Shown: positions 46,006 through 57,331, counted from the stretch's first letter. The stretch is DNA of 64,000 bases from Saccharum officinarum (GCA_020631735.1 CM036179.1:27085063-27149062); one strand, 5' to 3'. Translations and numbers: made by a program. The notes: generated by a model from the sequence alone, not told the origin.

Positions 46006-46390
46006 GCGGCTGCAATAGCGGTAGCGGCCCTACCGCTACGAAGTAACGCTCCGAATTTTGCATTCTGAAACTTTGCGGCCGCAATTCAGAATAGCGGGGC
46101 GATATTGCGGCCACAATTGCACGTAGCAGGCCGCAATAGCGTAGAAATAAATAACCCTAATCAGCTCAGCTCACTATGACTCACACCCCTATCTCAAACA
46201 CTCACGCATCGGTTGTAGCCTCCAGGTCTAGGTTCAGGCGTTCTTTGAGTGTAACTAAATGTTTATTTATATATATTTATTATTCATGATATATGTACTT
46301 AAAATTATGTGGGCTTATTAGGTGCCGCTGTTGGAACTTATCGTCCGCAATATCACCCGCTATCCGCATTCCGCTACCAACCCGTTATAA
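46006..46390. repeat. GCGG/CCGC-rich element-like block
   Basis: Left side AGCGGCTGCAATAGCGGTAG with further CGGCCGCAAT words; right side CCGCAATATCACCCGCTATC and CCGCTACCAAC. The sides are imperfect inverted copies of a GCAATAGCGG-type motif around AT-rich DNA, as in small DNA transposons. Boundaries and class are uncertain. Confidence 0.4.
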
Positions 46391-46497
46391 GCTATTTATT
46401 AGCTTGATCTAGTGTGAGTGTGTGACTGACTCACAGTACACGATTCTTATACTGGCTACAACAAAAATTTAAGATTATTCATGTAACTTGTCATTAA

Positions 46498-46684
46498 GGG
46501 AATGTTTGGCATAGCTATCATACAGTCCAGCTGCAGCATGGAGCAGGTGGAGCTAGAAATCATGGCTCCACCGGCTCCTCTTCTTCCCCGTTTGTTTTCC
46601 ACCTTAAAAAACTGAAACGGCCCTGCACTACAGTTCCAAACAATACTGCTACTGGAGCGCACAGGAGGTATACCAAACGAGGCC
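46498..46684. mobile_element. Small MITE with TAA target duplication
   Basis: 187 bp from GGGAATGTTTGGCATA to TATACCAAACGAGGCC, flanked by TAA at 46495-46497 and 46685-46687. The interior lacks the core seen in the large MITE cluster. Confidence 0.75.
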
Positions 46685-46949
46685 TAAGAATTAAAGATTA
46701 TCCTAAATTCTCGGACTTTTTACATGGTACACGTTATTTTTTACTCATTTTACAAAGAAATATCTTCACACTTAGGAACAGAAACTTGTTGGTCCTTTTA
46801 GGAGACTATTTTTTTCTCATAATTTTTAATTAAAAACGTCTTATTTTTTGTTTAATCAGCAGAAAAATGGAAAAGTTTAATATAAAATTCTTGTGTTTAT
46901 TACAATATATTGTTGTATATGTTTGTTTGTTCGGTAATGCTGAGTATAG

Positions 46950-48142
46950 GGCGTCCGTCCGCCCGGACGGTGCCGATGGTGGGCCGCGGCGTAGCCCAAC
47001 GACCGCTCATCCACTTGCCCTTGCCCCCAACCGTTCTAAAAAAAGAAAAAAAAACTCATCTCACCGCAGCGCTGCGACAGCTCTACGCGACCGGCTCCGC
47101 CACACTGCCTCGGCGATCGCGCTCTCCACTGCGCCTCCCTCTCCGTCACGCCTCTGCTCCGCTCGCCGACATCTCCTCCACGCTAGAGCACGGCAGCTCG
47201 TCTTTCTCCCTCTCCACCGCGCCTCACGATCTACCGCAACCTTCTCCACGGGACCTGCCGCGATCTTCTCCACCAGAGCAGCGAGCTCCACACCACCGGT
47301 GAACTCCATGCGCCGATGAGCCTCCATTCCCAAGCAGCAAGGAGATGTTGTGCTAAAAGCACATGTTGCAAACATATGTTTCAATTATTTCAGATGTTTC
47401 AGAGGTATGTTTCAAATATTTCATATGGATGTTGCAAAAGTAGATCGGGATGTTACACATGTTGCAAGTGTTTCAGAGGCATGTTGCAAGTGTTTGTTTA
47501 AAATGTTTCATCTGTTTCAGACGTATGTTGCAAGTGTTCTGATCTGGATGTTGTATATGTTTTCACACATATGTTGCAAGAGTATATTCCAAATGTTTCA
47601 GCTGTTTTATTCTTATGTTGCAGTAAGTGTTTGATCTAGATGTTGCATATGCTTCACACATAAGTTGCAAGTGTATGTTCCAAATGTTTTATCTGCTTCA
47701 TACTTATGTTGCATTCAAGTGTTTCATGTTGCAAGTGTTTCATGTTTCATAGATATGTGGTATGTTCAGAGAGTCATGGGACATGGTCTGGGCGCTGGGG
47801 GAAGGGGCGTGGCGAGCCGTGGGCTGGCAGATGGGGCGCACGGCGCGCCTAGGGTATGCAGACAGGGTGTGCTCGTCCTTATCCGAGCTCCTAGGTCCCG
47901 CCTGCGTAGAGAGAGGAGGGGGTCAAGGGGAAGGAGTGGCGGACGTAGGTGGGGTGTGCGTGCAGGGCGGGGCGAGGCGAACGGGGGACGGGGTACGTGT
48001 GCAGGGCGGGGCGAGGCGGACATGGACGGACGTGCGCGTGTAGCAACAATACGGCGCAGCAACAAGTGCGGGCTGGCGGGCTAGGGCAGCAACATACGCG
48101 GGGCGTCCGGACGAGCTCATCTGCTCTGAACGTCCGGGCGCC
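46950..48142 (+). mobile_element. Repeat element with ATGTTGCAAGT arrays, type unclear
   Basis: Left end GGGCGTCCGTCCGCCCGGACG, right end GAACGTCCGGGCGCC. GC-rich sub-ends flank an AT-rich centre (47343-47760) made of degenerate repeats of ATGTTGCAAGTGTTTCA. Open frames run across the GC-rich parts on both strands but carry no domain. A second relative lies at 42620-42990. The GTCCGGACG ends suggest a DNA transposon, but no target duplication was found. Confidence 0.5.
47343..47760 (+). repeat. Degenerate ATGTTGCAAGTGTTTCA array
   Basis: More than ten imperfect copies of ATGTTGCAAG followed by TGTTTCA or CAAATGTTTCA, spaced irregularly by about 20-50 bases. Confidence 0.8.
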
Positions 48143-49040
48143 AGTAAGCCCCTTATTTGTTCAACTCAACAATAAGTATATTTATTTAGTGCACGCACAC
48201 GGCATGACAAAGCAAAGCAACAAAGTTGAGAGGCCCACAAACAGAGGTGAGCTCACACACCTTTGGTGACCTTACAAAGAGCCCAGAAGCAAGCGTGCGA
48301 GCGCATGCTAGGAAGGATAGATAAAGACGGAGGATTCCTTCAAAAAAAAGATAGAGACGGAGGAGGCGGAGGCCGTGTATTTGTATATATGCAACAATAC
48401 GCATGCCGCAACAAAAACAAATGCGACGAGGGGGAGGATGGGTCGTGAGATAAACAATTTTGTTGCGACTCGTGTGTGAGTGATGCGGATGGAGCAGGGT
48501 TAATTAGGTAAAGCCGGCCGTAAAGGTGGTCCATGGTGCCTCACCCACCAATCATAAAATAGGCCTCATCCAACTTTCTCTTGTGGCTGTGGGACATCGA
48601 ATCCATGCATAGGAAAGCCCTGTCCCCTGTGTTATGTCATATAAAAAACAATCTCCCCACCTTAGTCGACAGACACATACATCAACGGCGGTTAATGATG
48701 GTGCTAAGAAAATATTCTTGTCAATCACAATACAATATTTCATCTAAAGTTTACAAGAGGCACATATGAAGGTTTTGCTCAATAAATATTTTGAGATTCA
48801 TAAGAGTTGCCCATAAATCTTACCTGCAATTTTGTTTTTATACCGAGAAGAAGTAAAAAAAGTAATAGACTAAATCGATAGTATTTAACAAGGACCAAGA
48901 TATCGCGTGACGGGTCGCGCGCCCATATTCCTCCTTGTCGTCGTGCGCCCCTGCCCCTGCCTTCCGCCCCTGCTCGCACCCCTCCTTCACAGCCTCTTCC
49001 TCGCGCATCCACCAACGACGTATGGGGTTGGACGCTCGCC
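48143..49040. other. Intergenic interval, no gene seen
   Basis: No convincing frame. GC-rich near 48910-49030 with short overlapping frames on the - strand only. Confidence 0.45.
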
Positions 49041-49230
49041 GCCCACCACATCGAATCTTTTGACACATGTATGAAGCATTAAATATAGATAAAAAATAAA
49101 ACTAATTACACAGTTTAGACGAAATGGACGAGATGAATCTTTTAAGCCTAATTAGACCATAATTAAACAATATTTATCAAATAACAACGAAAAATGTTAC
49201 GGTATCATTTTGAAAAAAAAAATCTAAACC
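49041..49230 (+). mobile_element. Partial MITE of the GTTTAG family
   Basis: The core is present (CACATCGAATCTTTTGACAC, GATGAATCTTTTAAGCCTAA, TAACAACGAAAAATGTTACG) but the left terminus is missing. It lies about 200 bases upstream of the TATA-like box of the F-box gene. Confidence 0.65.
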
Positions 49231-49429
49231 GGCCCCATGTCCGGTAGAGTTAAAAGCACCTTCCATAGAATTTCCGTTTCCCCTTGTACCCCTCTCCCTC
49301 TCTGTGTCTCTCCCTATCCCACTAGTAGCACTCATCAGTATAGTACCTCTGAAGCTGAACCGATCGACCCTCTCCCTAACATTTTTTTGCTTGAAAGCAA
49401 GCACCTTCCCCTTTCTCTACCTCGCCTCC

Positions 49430-49436
49430 ATATATA
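49430..49436 (+). promoter_or_regulatory. TATA-like box of the F-box gene
   Basis: ATATATA in CCTCCATATATACGCC, about 1.4 kb upstream of the start codon and just before a GC-rich leader. Confidence 0.5.
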
Positions 49437-49638
49437 CGCCATTGTGGGACTCCGCTAGACGCGACGCCCATGGGAGGCCTGACCTAAATGTAGGGGCAGG
49501 AGGGAAGCCCACTGTTCCATCTCTTTCCCGGAGTAGGAGGGCACCAAGGCCCAGCCCTCCTCGCCCCCACCAGATTCGAGGAATTCGCGCCTCATCCGGT
49601 CGTCACCGGCCGCCGAAGCGCAACAAACAGCGGCCGGT

Positions 49639-49641
<3 letters not shown>

Positions 49642-49699
<58 letters not shown>
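49642..49699 (+). repeat. (CT)n microsatellite in the F-box gene leader
   Basis: 29 uninterrupted CT units in the predicted 5' untranslated exon. Such tracts are common in plant leaders and could affect expression. Confidence 0.95.
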
Positions 49700-49702
<3 letters not shown>

Positions 49703-49882
49703 CCCAGAGTTTCTTGGTTACTGATTTGTGGGAAAGATTTGATTTTTGGTGTATTGTTTCATCGGCCTGAAATCTCTGTTCAATCTGTTTTTGAAAGCGT
49801 CAGGACTCTGGAGGACACGGCGCCTCGGTGGATTCGGGGAGGGAGGATCTTTTCTTGGATTTCTGTTCTTGATTGAGGAGAG

Positions 49883-50808
49883 GTATAAAATTGCATCGTC
49901 CTCGCCCCCATTTATGTTTATTTTCATTCACAGGGACCGGATTATTTGGGGGATTTTATGTCTGTGCTTCATGCATTGATTTGCGGATTAGTGCTTGATT
50001 TTGTGCGGCGTCAAGGATTAGTAGTAGCCATTAGGCGTGCGTTTCGTGGTGCGGTTTTTGGTAAAATTTGGTTGGTAGATAGTGCTGTTCTTGGCTACCT
50101 TGCCTGTGCTGCTTGCTTTATTTGTCTGTGCCTGCCTTTAATGATCGTGATGTGGCCCTTTCCGCGGCAAATTGGATGTGGTGGCAAAAATCATGTTTTC
50201 TCTCTGGAAAATAATAGAGAGGTTCCATTTCTGATGGAGACGTTACTGTCCATATTCCTGCTATTTGTCCCCCCCCCCCCCCCCCCCCCCCCCCCAAGAT
50301 CCGTTTCTTTGGTAGCTGTTTCTGACATTTAGTATCTGTTTATTAATCTCGGATCGAGAAATGTTTTTTAAATAATATTTAACAAGTAAAAAAGAGAGAA
50401 GACTGCACAGACCTCTGCCATTTGTTAATCTTATTTACCGCCTTCCCTGTCGTTGAAAGGTTAGATCGTTCAGGTTGGATTATTGCCCTTTTCATCTAGG
50501 CGAGTTTAGTCTGTTAAAGAAATGGCATACTTTTGGTGTTTGGTTCTCGTCAGTTGTGATGAGCTGTGAAGGTCCCTTGAGATGTAGACAGCCACCAAGA
50601 TGTTTTCATCGTATATGCATACATGGTGGTACAGATTATAGAGTCTAGATAAACTTGAGTAGTACCTAACCTGAACATTGCTGTTCTATTTACATGTACT
50701 CTCTACTCAGAAAATTTGGTTGGGCTGAAAATATTTAGTTAGCTCTACACTAGACGATTCGATGCTTTAGCTTCATCCCTTATTTTATTGCAATATCATC
50801 TCTTGCAG
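49883..50808 (+). other. Leader intron of the F-box gene
   Basis: A donor GAGAG/GTATAA at 49883 and an acceptor CTCTTGCAG ending at 50808 bracket T-rich DNA with no long frame. A run of 27 C (50269-50295) lies inside. The model rests on splice-site sequence. Confidence 0.55.
50269..50295 (+). repeat. Poly-C run (27 bases)
   Basis: An unusually long homopolymer in the predicted leader intron. Its exact length may be unreliable in the assembly. Confidence 0.9.
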
Positions 50809-50849
50809 GGTCTTGTATTGCCTACTGTGTTATTCACTGGATGTTGGCA

Positions 50850-52067
50850 ATGGGGTCAGAAGAGTGGGAGCTCTATCCTTCTTCCTACATTGGTTCACAG
50901 GTCATAGAAGACAGACCGGTCTCTGAAGACAGTGATGACGATCAGAATGGGGATGTGGCAGTGTCGCTGGACGCTGTTCTCCCTGATGATCTCTTGGAGA
51001 AGGTTCTTTCCTTCTTGCCTGTTGCAAGTATTATAAGATCCGGGTCTGTTTGCAAAAGGTGGCATGAGATTGTGCATGCCCAGAGGCACGCATGGAGCAA
51101 AATGGTGCCTCAGAAGCCATGGTACTTCATGTTTACCTGTAGTGAGGATGCAGTTTCAGGTTTTGCCTATGACCCGAGCCTCCGCAAATGGTATGGATTT
51201 GATTTCCCTTGCATTGAGAAGAGCAACTGGTCTACATCCTCATCGGCTGGGTTGGTGTGCCTGATGGACAGTGAGAACAGGCGCCGCATTTTGCTGTGCA
51301 ACCCCATCACTAAGGACTGGAAGAGACTTCTTGATGCTCCTGGGGGCAAAACAGCTGATTACAGTGCTCTTGCCTTTTCTGTGGACAGAGGTTCTCATCA
51401 TTACACTGTGGCTGTTGCAAGAAGCAACCAGGTTCCATCAGAGTATTACCAGTGGGAGTTTACCATCCATTTGTATGAGTCGGTCTCTGGTAGTTGGGTG
51501 ACTCCCTTTACTGGAGTATTGCTTGGATGGAGAGGTGGCGACGAGTGTGTCATCTGTGATGGAGTCCTCTACTATTTGGTGTACTCCACAGGAGTTCTGG
51601 TGAACAACAATGAGCATCGCCATTGTCTCGTAATATATGATCTCACTGCAAGACCTAACCACACTTCTCTGATGAGCATGGCTATTCCAGTGCCATGTGC
51701 TCTTACGTGTGGCCGATTGATGAACCTGAGTGAGAAGGTTGTGCTGGTTGGTGGCATTGGCAAGCAAGATAGGCCTGGGATCATCAAGGGAATTGGCATT
51801 TGGGAGCTCCATAACAAAGAGTGGCATGAGGTTGCTCGGATGCCTCACAAGTTTTTTCAAGGATTTGGCGAGTTTGATGATGTTTTTGCAAGCTGTGGGG
51901 CAGATGATCTTATCTATATCCAGAGCTATGGGTCGCCAGCTCTTCTCACCTTTGAAATAAACCACAAGTCATGGAAGTGGTCCGTGAAGAGCCCTGTTTC
52001 GAAGAGGTTCCCACTGCAGCTGTTCACTGGATTCTCTTTCGAGCCAAGGCTGGACATTGCTCTCTAG
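50850..52067 (+). CDS. HWS: F-box/kelch protein, HAWAIIAN SKIRT orthologue
   Basis: A single coding exon of 405 residues from the second in-frame ATG (50850). The upstream ATG at 50841 adds three residues but has a poorer start context (T at -3), whereas 50850 has G at -3 and +4. The acidic N terminus (MGSEEWELYPSSYIG, then SEDSDDDQ) leads to an F-box (about 42-85: LPDDLLEKVLSFLPVASIIR, SVCKRWHEIV) that would bind SKP1 in an SCF ubiquitin ligase. The rest (about 90-400) is a kelch-type beta-propeller region for substrate binding (KPWYFMFTC, FAYDPSLRKWYGFD, LLCNPITKDWKRL, VVLVGGIG, IGIWELHNKEWHEVARMPH). From memory of the family, the N-terminal motif, F-box and WYFMF region are characteristic of Arabidopsis HWS, which is about 410 residues and controls organ separation, growth and miRNA levels. 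Orthology is inferred; it could be a close paralogue. Confidence 0.87.
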   Translation: MGSEEWELYPSSYIGSQVIEDRPVSEDSDDDQNGDVAVSLDAVLPDDLLEKVLSFLPVASIIRSGSVCKRWHEIVHAQRHAWSKMVPQKPWYFMFTCSEDAVSGFAYDPSLRKWYGFDFPCIEKSNWSTSSSAGLVCLMDSENRRRILLCNPITKDWKRLLDAPGGKTADYSALAFSVDRGSHHYTVAVARSNQVPSEYYQWEFTIHLYESVSGSWVTPFTGVLLGWRGGDECVICDGVLYYLVYSTGVLVNNNEHRHCLVIYDLTARPNHTSLMSMAIPVPCALTCGRLMNLSEKVVLVGGIGKQDRPGIIKGIGIWELHNKEWHEVARMPHKFFQGFGEFDDVFASCGADDLIYIQSYGSPALLTFEINHKSWKWSVKSPVSKRFPLQLFTGFSFEPRLDIAL

Positions 52068-52602
52068 TTTCTTATCTCTTCCACCTCCACCAGAATTTTT
52101 GGATTACATTTTGCATGGTTCAGGAGTGGCCAAAGTCAGGAGGTGCTGAACACATAAAATGTTCGTTTTTATAGCTCTATTCTTTTCTTTGTTGGGTCTA
52201 TTGGGTATATTGAGTGAAATGATAAATTAACTTTGCGATCCTTTTTGTTAACTTGGACATTGGAGGGGGAGATGATGCCAGCAACTTGCCTAAGAACTAT
52301 TTTTGTTCCCTGCAAACTTTGTGTTTCCTTGTCACAGAAAATTGTCCCTTTCCTGTCCTTAAGTATTCCTCTATTCATCTTCTGTTTGGTCTCTGGCTCT
52401 CTGCAGCTACTGAATTATGTTTTGTTCTATTGTATAACAGCAATTAGCTGTGAAGTAGTCCATCGTTGTTGAACCAGAGTAGCTGCTGTGCTTTCCTTGG
52501 AGCCATTTATGAAGAGCAGAGCCTGTTACTTTGCTAGTGATCTCTCTTCTTTTTTATAAATAAAATCAATCTGCCTAACACTGAACAACCAACGTGCTTT
52601 AA
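52068..52602 (+). other. 3' untranslated region and flank of the F-box gene
   Basis: T-rich sequence after the stop. ATAAATAAAATC near 52555 is a plausible polyadenylation signal. No other gene was seen. Confidence 0.45.
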
Positions 52603-52833
52603 GGGCCTGTTTGGTTTCAGTTTGTTAAAGTTTAACTCTCATCACATCAATGTTCCTTCAAATGCATGAAGTACTAAATGTAGATTAATTATATGCATGT
52701 CGGCACAGATTAGGAGTAATTTACGAGACGAATCTATTAAGCCTAATTAGTTCAAGATTGGAAACTTTTTGTTAAATAAGACGAAAGTGCTACAGTGTTT
52801 GTTAAACTTTAACTTCTCAAACCAAACACCCTC
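52603..52833 (+). mobile_element. MITE, GTTTGGTT/GTTAAAGTTTAAC type
   Basis: From GGGCCTGTTTGGTTTC to CAAACCAAACACCCTC, with TAA on both sides (52600-52602, 52834-52836). Internal words GTTAAAGTTTAACTC and ACTTTAACTT extend the inverted ends. Confidence 0.85.
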
Positions 52834-52915
52834 TAAGCTTCTGGTATGCAAAGACAGGGTGCGTAACTGGCTGCTAGTTTGTTAAATTGCCTCAATTGCA
52901 GTGTGTTATGTTTTA

Positions 52916-53159
52916 GGGTGTGTTCACTTCGTGAAAAGTAGCTGAAAAGTTACTGTAGCATCTTTCGTTGTTATTTGGCAAAATTTGTCCAATTATGGAC
53001 TAACTAGGCTCAAAAGATTTGTCCCGACATTTACAGACAAACTATGCAATTAGTTATCTTTTTTATCTACATTTAATGTTTCATGCATGCGTCAAAAGAT
53101 TTGATGTGATAGGTGGAAGAAAAAATATTTTGGGTTAGGAGGGGGAAGTGAACAAGGCC
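52916..53159 (-). mobile_element. MITE, GTTCACTTC type
   Basis: From GGGTGTGTTCACTTCG to GGAAGTGAACAAGGCC, with TTA on both sides (52913-52915, 53160-53162). The family core is in reverse (TGGACTAACTAGGCTCAAAA). Confidence 0.85.
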
Positions 53160-53162
53160 TTA

Positions 53163-54228
53163 CTTTATTACTGTGCTAAGCCAGTTTCTTCCGAATCATT
53201 CGCTTCCAATGCTGTAACACAGGAGTATATGAGTTACTACTATTAAGAGTGCACGCCACCGTGTGGTGCTAGAATCTTGCCTCCCTGCTTCCGACGTACT
53301 AGTATCTCTGTGATGCATTTCCATTGCATGTGCTTGTGCGAAGACACGTCACAGATACTAGTACGAAGAAGCTGCGTCAGGGTGCGCTCATTAGACTCTC
53401 TCTAAGGAGTGACACATATGGACATCTAAACCTAATTAGTAGCAAGAGACCTAAAATCGGCTTCCAACAGACTATCTATACGGGAGACCTATTTTGGATT
53501 GCTTGAGAGTCATAACCCGAATATGAGCATCCTCTATTCTGAAAACTCATTTGCAGAAAGGATTCTCTTTTAGGTCATGTTATTGGAGAAGATGCCAAAT
53601 TGTTATTGAACCCTTTGGCTGTAGCGTTATCCAAATGTGCGTTTGGTTCGAGGACAAAGTTAAATGGGATATGACGATCCATAGATATTGAGATAAGGAT
53701 ATCCATGATGCATCTTTGGTTGGACGGATGGAATGAACTATTTTTCTGTTTAGTTGGATGGATAAAAGTGGATGGGATAAGAGTAGTTCACTAATTATAT
53801 CTATTATTTTAAAATAATAACAACTAATTAGACACTGATAAATATACACTAATATTAATTTTGTCATAATAATCACTAATTTAAATTAAAATATGTTAAT
53901 TAACACCATTAATATCCTAATTAGCACGAGAAACATGCACTAATCAATGTATTAGCACTTATCAAAACTAATCCTACCATCATAATTACTAAGTAATAAT
54001 ATAATATACTAATAGTCCTCAATTTATTTACTAATGATAGAGATTAGAAAACTTGAATAAGCTGATCCGTGAGTTTTTTACGAACCAGAAAATCTTGCAT
54101 CTCGTGGTATATTTCTTATTAGGGATTTTCTTATTCTAGTGATCCAGCAAACTAAACACTATCGATCCACGGATGATCCCATTCCATCTATATAATAAAT
54201 CCAACCTACCAAAAGCATCCTGTAGCAA
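53163..54228. other. Intergenic interval, no gene seen
   Basis: AT-rich. A run of TAATTAACACTAAT-like words at 53800-54030 is simple in composition. No coding evidence. Confidence 0.5.
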
Positions 54229-54470
54229 ACTAAACACAGATGGTTGTAAAGTGTGTGTAAAGTTTTTGTAGCACTTTTCGTTGTTATTTGGTAAAATTTA
54301 TCCAATTATGGACTAACTAGACTCATAAGATTCGTCTCGACATTTACAGACAAACTGTGCAATTAATTATTTTTTTACCTACATTTAATACTCCATACAT
54401 ACGTTCAAAGATTTGATGCGACGGAAAATCTTGTAAATTTTTTGGAATTTTAAAGGAACTAAACACTACC
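54229..54470 (-). mobile_element. MITE of the GTTTAG family, reverse
   Basis: Core in reverse (TCCAATTATGGACTAACTAG, TAAGATTCGTCTCGACATTT) between CTAAACACAGATGG and GGAACTAAACACTACC. The ends are diverged and the target duplication is unclear. Confidence 0.65.
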
Positions 54471-54680
54471 TTACTTGAGGCTGCCTTCTCTCAGCCTGGT
54501 TTGGATGGATGGAATGATCGCATTATTTCTTCAAGTCCTGCTACCTCGTCAGAGCTGTCTGACAATCTGTACTGAAAGCAGCTGGTTGTACCACCCTACA
54601 AAGCAGCGTCTGCGTACTGGTATCTCCGTCCTGCTGTCACTGCTCCCAAATGAAATGCTTGCTCTGCGAAGAAGGATGCA

Positions 54681-54957
54681 GGGGGTGTTTGGTTTAGAGC
54701 CACACATTGCCACGCCACAGCTGTGTACGCCACACCATCCAAGGCAGGCGTTTGGTTTTCGCCTAAGCATTTGGCCGCCACAGCTTTATCCGGTGTCGTT
54801 TAGTTGCAGAATCTCGTCGTCTAGCATGCATGGAGTGTGGCGACTGTGGCGAATGTTTTGGCCGCCACCGCCACACCACTCTGGCCACAACTGCCACACC
54901 ACGGTGTGGCCCGCCACTGCATGGTGTGGCGAACTACGGCCCGAACCAAACATCCCC
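54681..54957. mobile_element. MITE rich in GCCACACC words, GCA target duplication
   Basis: 277 bp from GGGGGTGTTTGGTTTAG to CCGAACCAAACATCCCC, flanked by GCA on each side (54678-54680, 54958-54960). The interior is GC-rich with about ten GTGTGGC/GCCACAC words and is unrelated to the core of neighbouring MITEs. Confidence 0.75.
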
Positions 54958-55068
54958 GCAAATTGTTTTTTTACGTTGTGTACCGTTATGGTTTGGATAT
55001 TTTTTTATGTTTAAACACTGCCTGTGTGCCTAGAAGAATGTAATTCTAGGTTTTGACGGAGTTAAACT

Positions 55069-55298
55069 TAGAGGCCTTACACATTCCAAATTTTTACACT
55101 ATCTCTGTCACATCAAATCTTTAGACACATCCATGGAGCATTAAATATAGATAAAAAAAACTAATTGCACAGTTTGGTTGTAAATCACGAGACGAATCTT
55201 TTGAGCCTAATTAGTCCATGATTGGACACTAATTGCCAAATACAAACGAAAGTGCTACAGAAACCAAATTCTAAATTTTTTTTGCATCTAAACACCCC
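55069..55298 (+). mobile_element. MITE of the GTTTAG family, diverged left end
   Basis: Core AATCACGAGACGAATCTTTT then GAGCCTAATTAGTCCATGAT; right end GCATCTAAACACCCCC followed by TTA. The left end GAGGCCTTACACATTCC is diverged. Confidence 0.65.
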
Positions 55299-55490
55299 CT
55301 TAGTAGAAAATAATATTAGTATTTATGGCTCGCGGCGTCCTGGTCTGTGGGCGGCATGCGTCGTAGGCCGTAGGTCTCACCCGCACCGGAGACAGGGATG
55401 GGACCACGCCGCGCCCGTCGGAGCCGGGGATGGGGAGCCCGCAGTCACGCCGGGCGGAACCACTCGTGAAAAGCTTGACCGACGCCGGAT

Positions 55491-55652
55491 CCATGGAGGA
55501 GGAGGAGGAGGAGGTGCGCCGGTCGCTGGCCATAGAGGAGGAGGTGCGCGCGGATGCCAGCCATGGAGGAAGAGGAGGTGCGCCGGCCATGGAGGAGGAG
55601 GAGGTGCATCGGCCATGGAGGAGGAGGAGGAGGTGCGCTGGCCATGGAGGCG
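55491..55652 (+). repeat. GAG-rich minisatellite
   Basis: Five or six imperfect copies of a unit like GGCCATGGAGGAGGAGGAGG followed by TGCGCC. The block is open in several frames because of its three-base periodicity (Glu-, Arg- or Gly-rich by frame), so those frames are not evidence for a gene. Confidence 0.8.
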
Positions 55653-55739
55653 CGTCGCGGTCCGCTCGCGGATGCAGAAGGGCCAACGGAATAGAACCGA
55701 GCGAATCGTTATTTTCTCCTCATAACCAGTGTTAGGTGG

Positions 55740-56358
55740 GTAATTTTTGGGCTCAAAAGCCAGTGAAAGAGGGGAAGGTGCTTTCGAATTTGTACTACAG
55801 CGAAATCTGTTTTTAGGCAAAAGCAGACGTGACTTTTGACCTCTTTGGTTGAGCTTTTGACTTTTGGGGGCAAAAGCCACATCCAAAAGCCCAACCAAAG
55901 GGGGCCTAATCCATAATAGTATGCCATAGCTAACCTTGGTTAAGTGTGGCAAGCCATACCCCGCAAAAAAAAAGCCCGCAAAAAAAGTGTGGCAAGCCAA
56001 AAAAAAAGTATGGTTAGGAAATTTTGGGGTTGTTTGGTTGTTAGCCACACTTACACTTCATCTTGGATAAGTTTGACTAAATTAGTAAGTGTTTGGTTGA
56101 TGACTAAACCTAGACAAGATTCTTTTGGTCTTAACATGTCATATAGAGAAAAGAATGGCAAGATTCCCTTAGGCATGTATATCGGAATATCTTTAGATAT
56201 GATAAAATACGATCCGGTGTATTGATTGATCCTCGAGTCATGCAAACTCTCTATGTTTACCACGGAGAGGCTCACTCACCGCAAAAATCATCATTAGATC
56301 CTATAAATGTGATAGATTGAGATCCCAAGTACCGGCTGGAAATCAAGTCATGTATATA
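55740..56358. other. Intergenic interval with small inverted motifs
   Basis: AGTCACGTCTGC/CAAAAGCC words near 55750-55905 form imperfect inverted pairs of the kind seen at MITE ends (GGGCTCAAAAGCC, CAAAAGCCCAACC). No gene seen. Confidence 0.4.
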
Positions 56359-56601
56359 GGGTGTGTTCACTTCGCGAAAAGTAGCTGAAAAGTTACTGTA
56401 GCATCTTTCGTTGTTATTTGGCAAAATTTGTTCAATTATGGACTAACTAGGCTCAAAAGATTCGTCCCGACATTTACAGACAAACTATGCAATTAGTTAT
56501 CTTTTTTACCTACGTTTAATGCTCCATGCATGCGTCGAAAGATTTGATGTGATGTGTGTAAGAGGAAATATTTTGGGTTGGGAGGGGAAGTGAACGAGGC
56601 C
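56359..56601 (-). mobile_element. MITE, GTTCACTTC type, ATA target duplication
   Basis: From GGGTGTGTTCACTTCGCG to GGGAAGTGAACGAGGCC, flanked by ATA (56356-56358, 56602-56604). Very similar to the 52916 copy. Confidence 0.85.
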
Positions 56602-56692
56602 ATAAACTCAATATATGCTGGCTGAGAGGCTCAACACAAATCATCAAATTTCGCCGGTTCCATTTGCGTCCCAACTCCCCAAATGCAAGCAA

Positions 56693-56956
56693 GCCCTCGT
56701 TTAGTTCTCCCAGTTCTCTCCAAATTTCACTATGCAAAAAGAAGATTCCCCGTCACATCAAAATGTCGGCAAATGCATGGAGTACTAAATGTTAATAAAA
56801 TCAAAAACTAATTGCACAGTTTTGTTGTACTTTATGAGACGAACATTTTAAGCCTAGTTAGTTAAAATTTGGATAATTTTTACCAAATACAAACAAAATG
56901 ATACAGAAATTCTGATACAATATTTTTCTTCTCAATTCTCTCATCTAAACGAGGCC
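56693..56956 (+). mobile_element. MITE, GTTTAGTTCTCC type
   Basis: From GCCCTCGTTTAGTTCTCC to CATCTAAACGAGGCC. The core GAGACGAACATTTTAAGCCT is a distinct subtype shared with 61930. Confidence 0.75.
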
Positions 56957-57089
56957 CAAACCGTCAGCTGCATCTCACATCTGCATGCTCCGCTCGCTCC
57001 CCCATGCGATGCCGTATGACGATGCTGGTGCTAGCCTGCTACTCCTGCAACTGCTTACGCCACCGTCTGCTACCCTGTCTGTCTCAAAG

Positions 57090-57331
57090 CAGTGTTTAGT
57101 TTCTTCGAAATTCCAAAAATTTTATAAGATTCTCCGTCACATCAAATCTTTAGACGCATGCATGGAGTATTAAATTTAAGTTAAAAAAATAACTAATTGC
57201 ATAGTTTGTCTGTAAATGTCGAGACGAATCTTTTAAGCCTAGTTAGTTCATGATTGGATAAATTTTACCAAATAACAACGAAAAGTGCTACAGTAACTTT
57301 ACACACACTTTGCAACCATCTAAACACACCC
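57090..57331 (+). mobile_element. MITE of the GTTTAG family
   Basis: From AGTGTTTAGTTTCTTCG to CATCTAAACACACCC. The core is TGTCGAGACGAATCTTTTAA. The target duplication is unclear. Confidence 0.7.

Noticed and set aside
46867..48084. Open frames of 100-150 codons in the GC-rich parts
   Set aside because: Composition-driven, overlapping on both strands, and inside a repeat family with a second copy elsewhere.
55222..56048. Glu/Arg-rich and Ser/Pro-rich frames up to 223 codons
   Set aside because: They result from the GAG-rich minisatellite read in different frames and strands.
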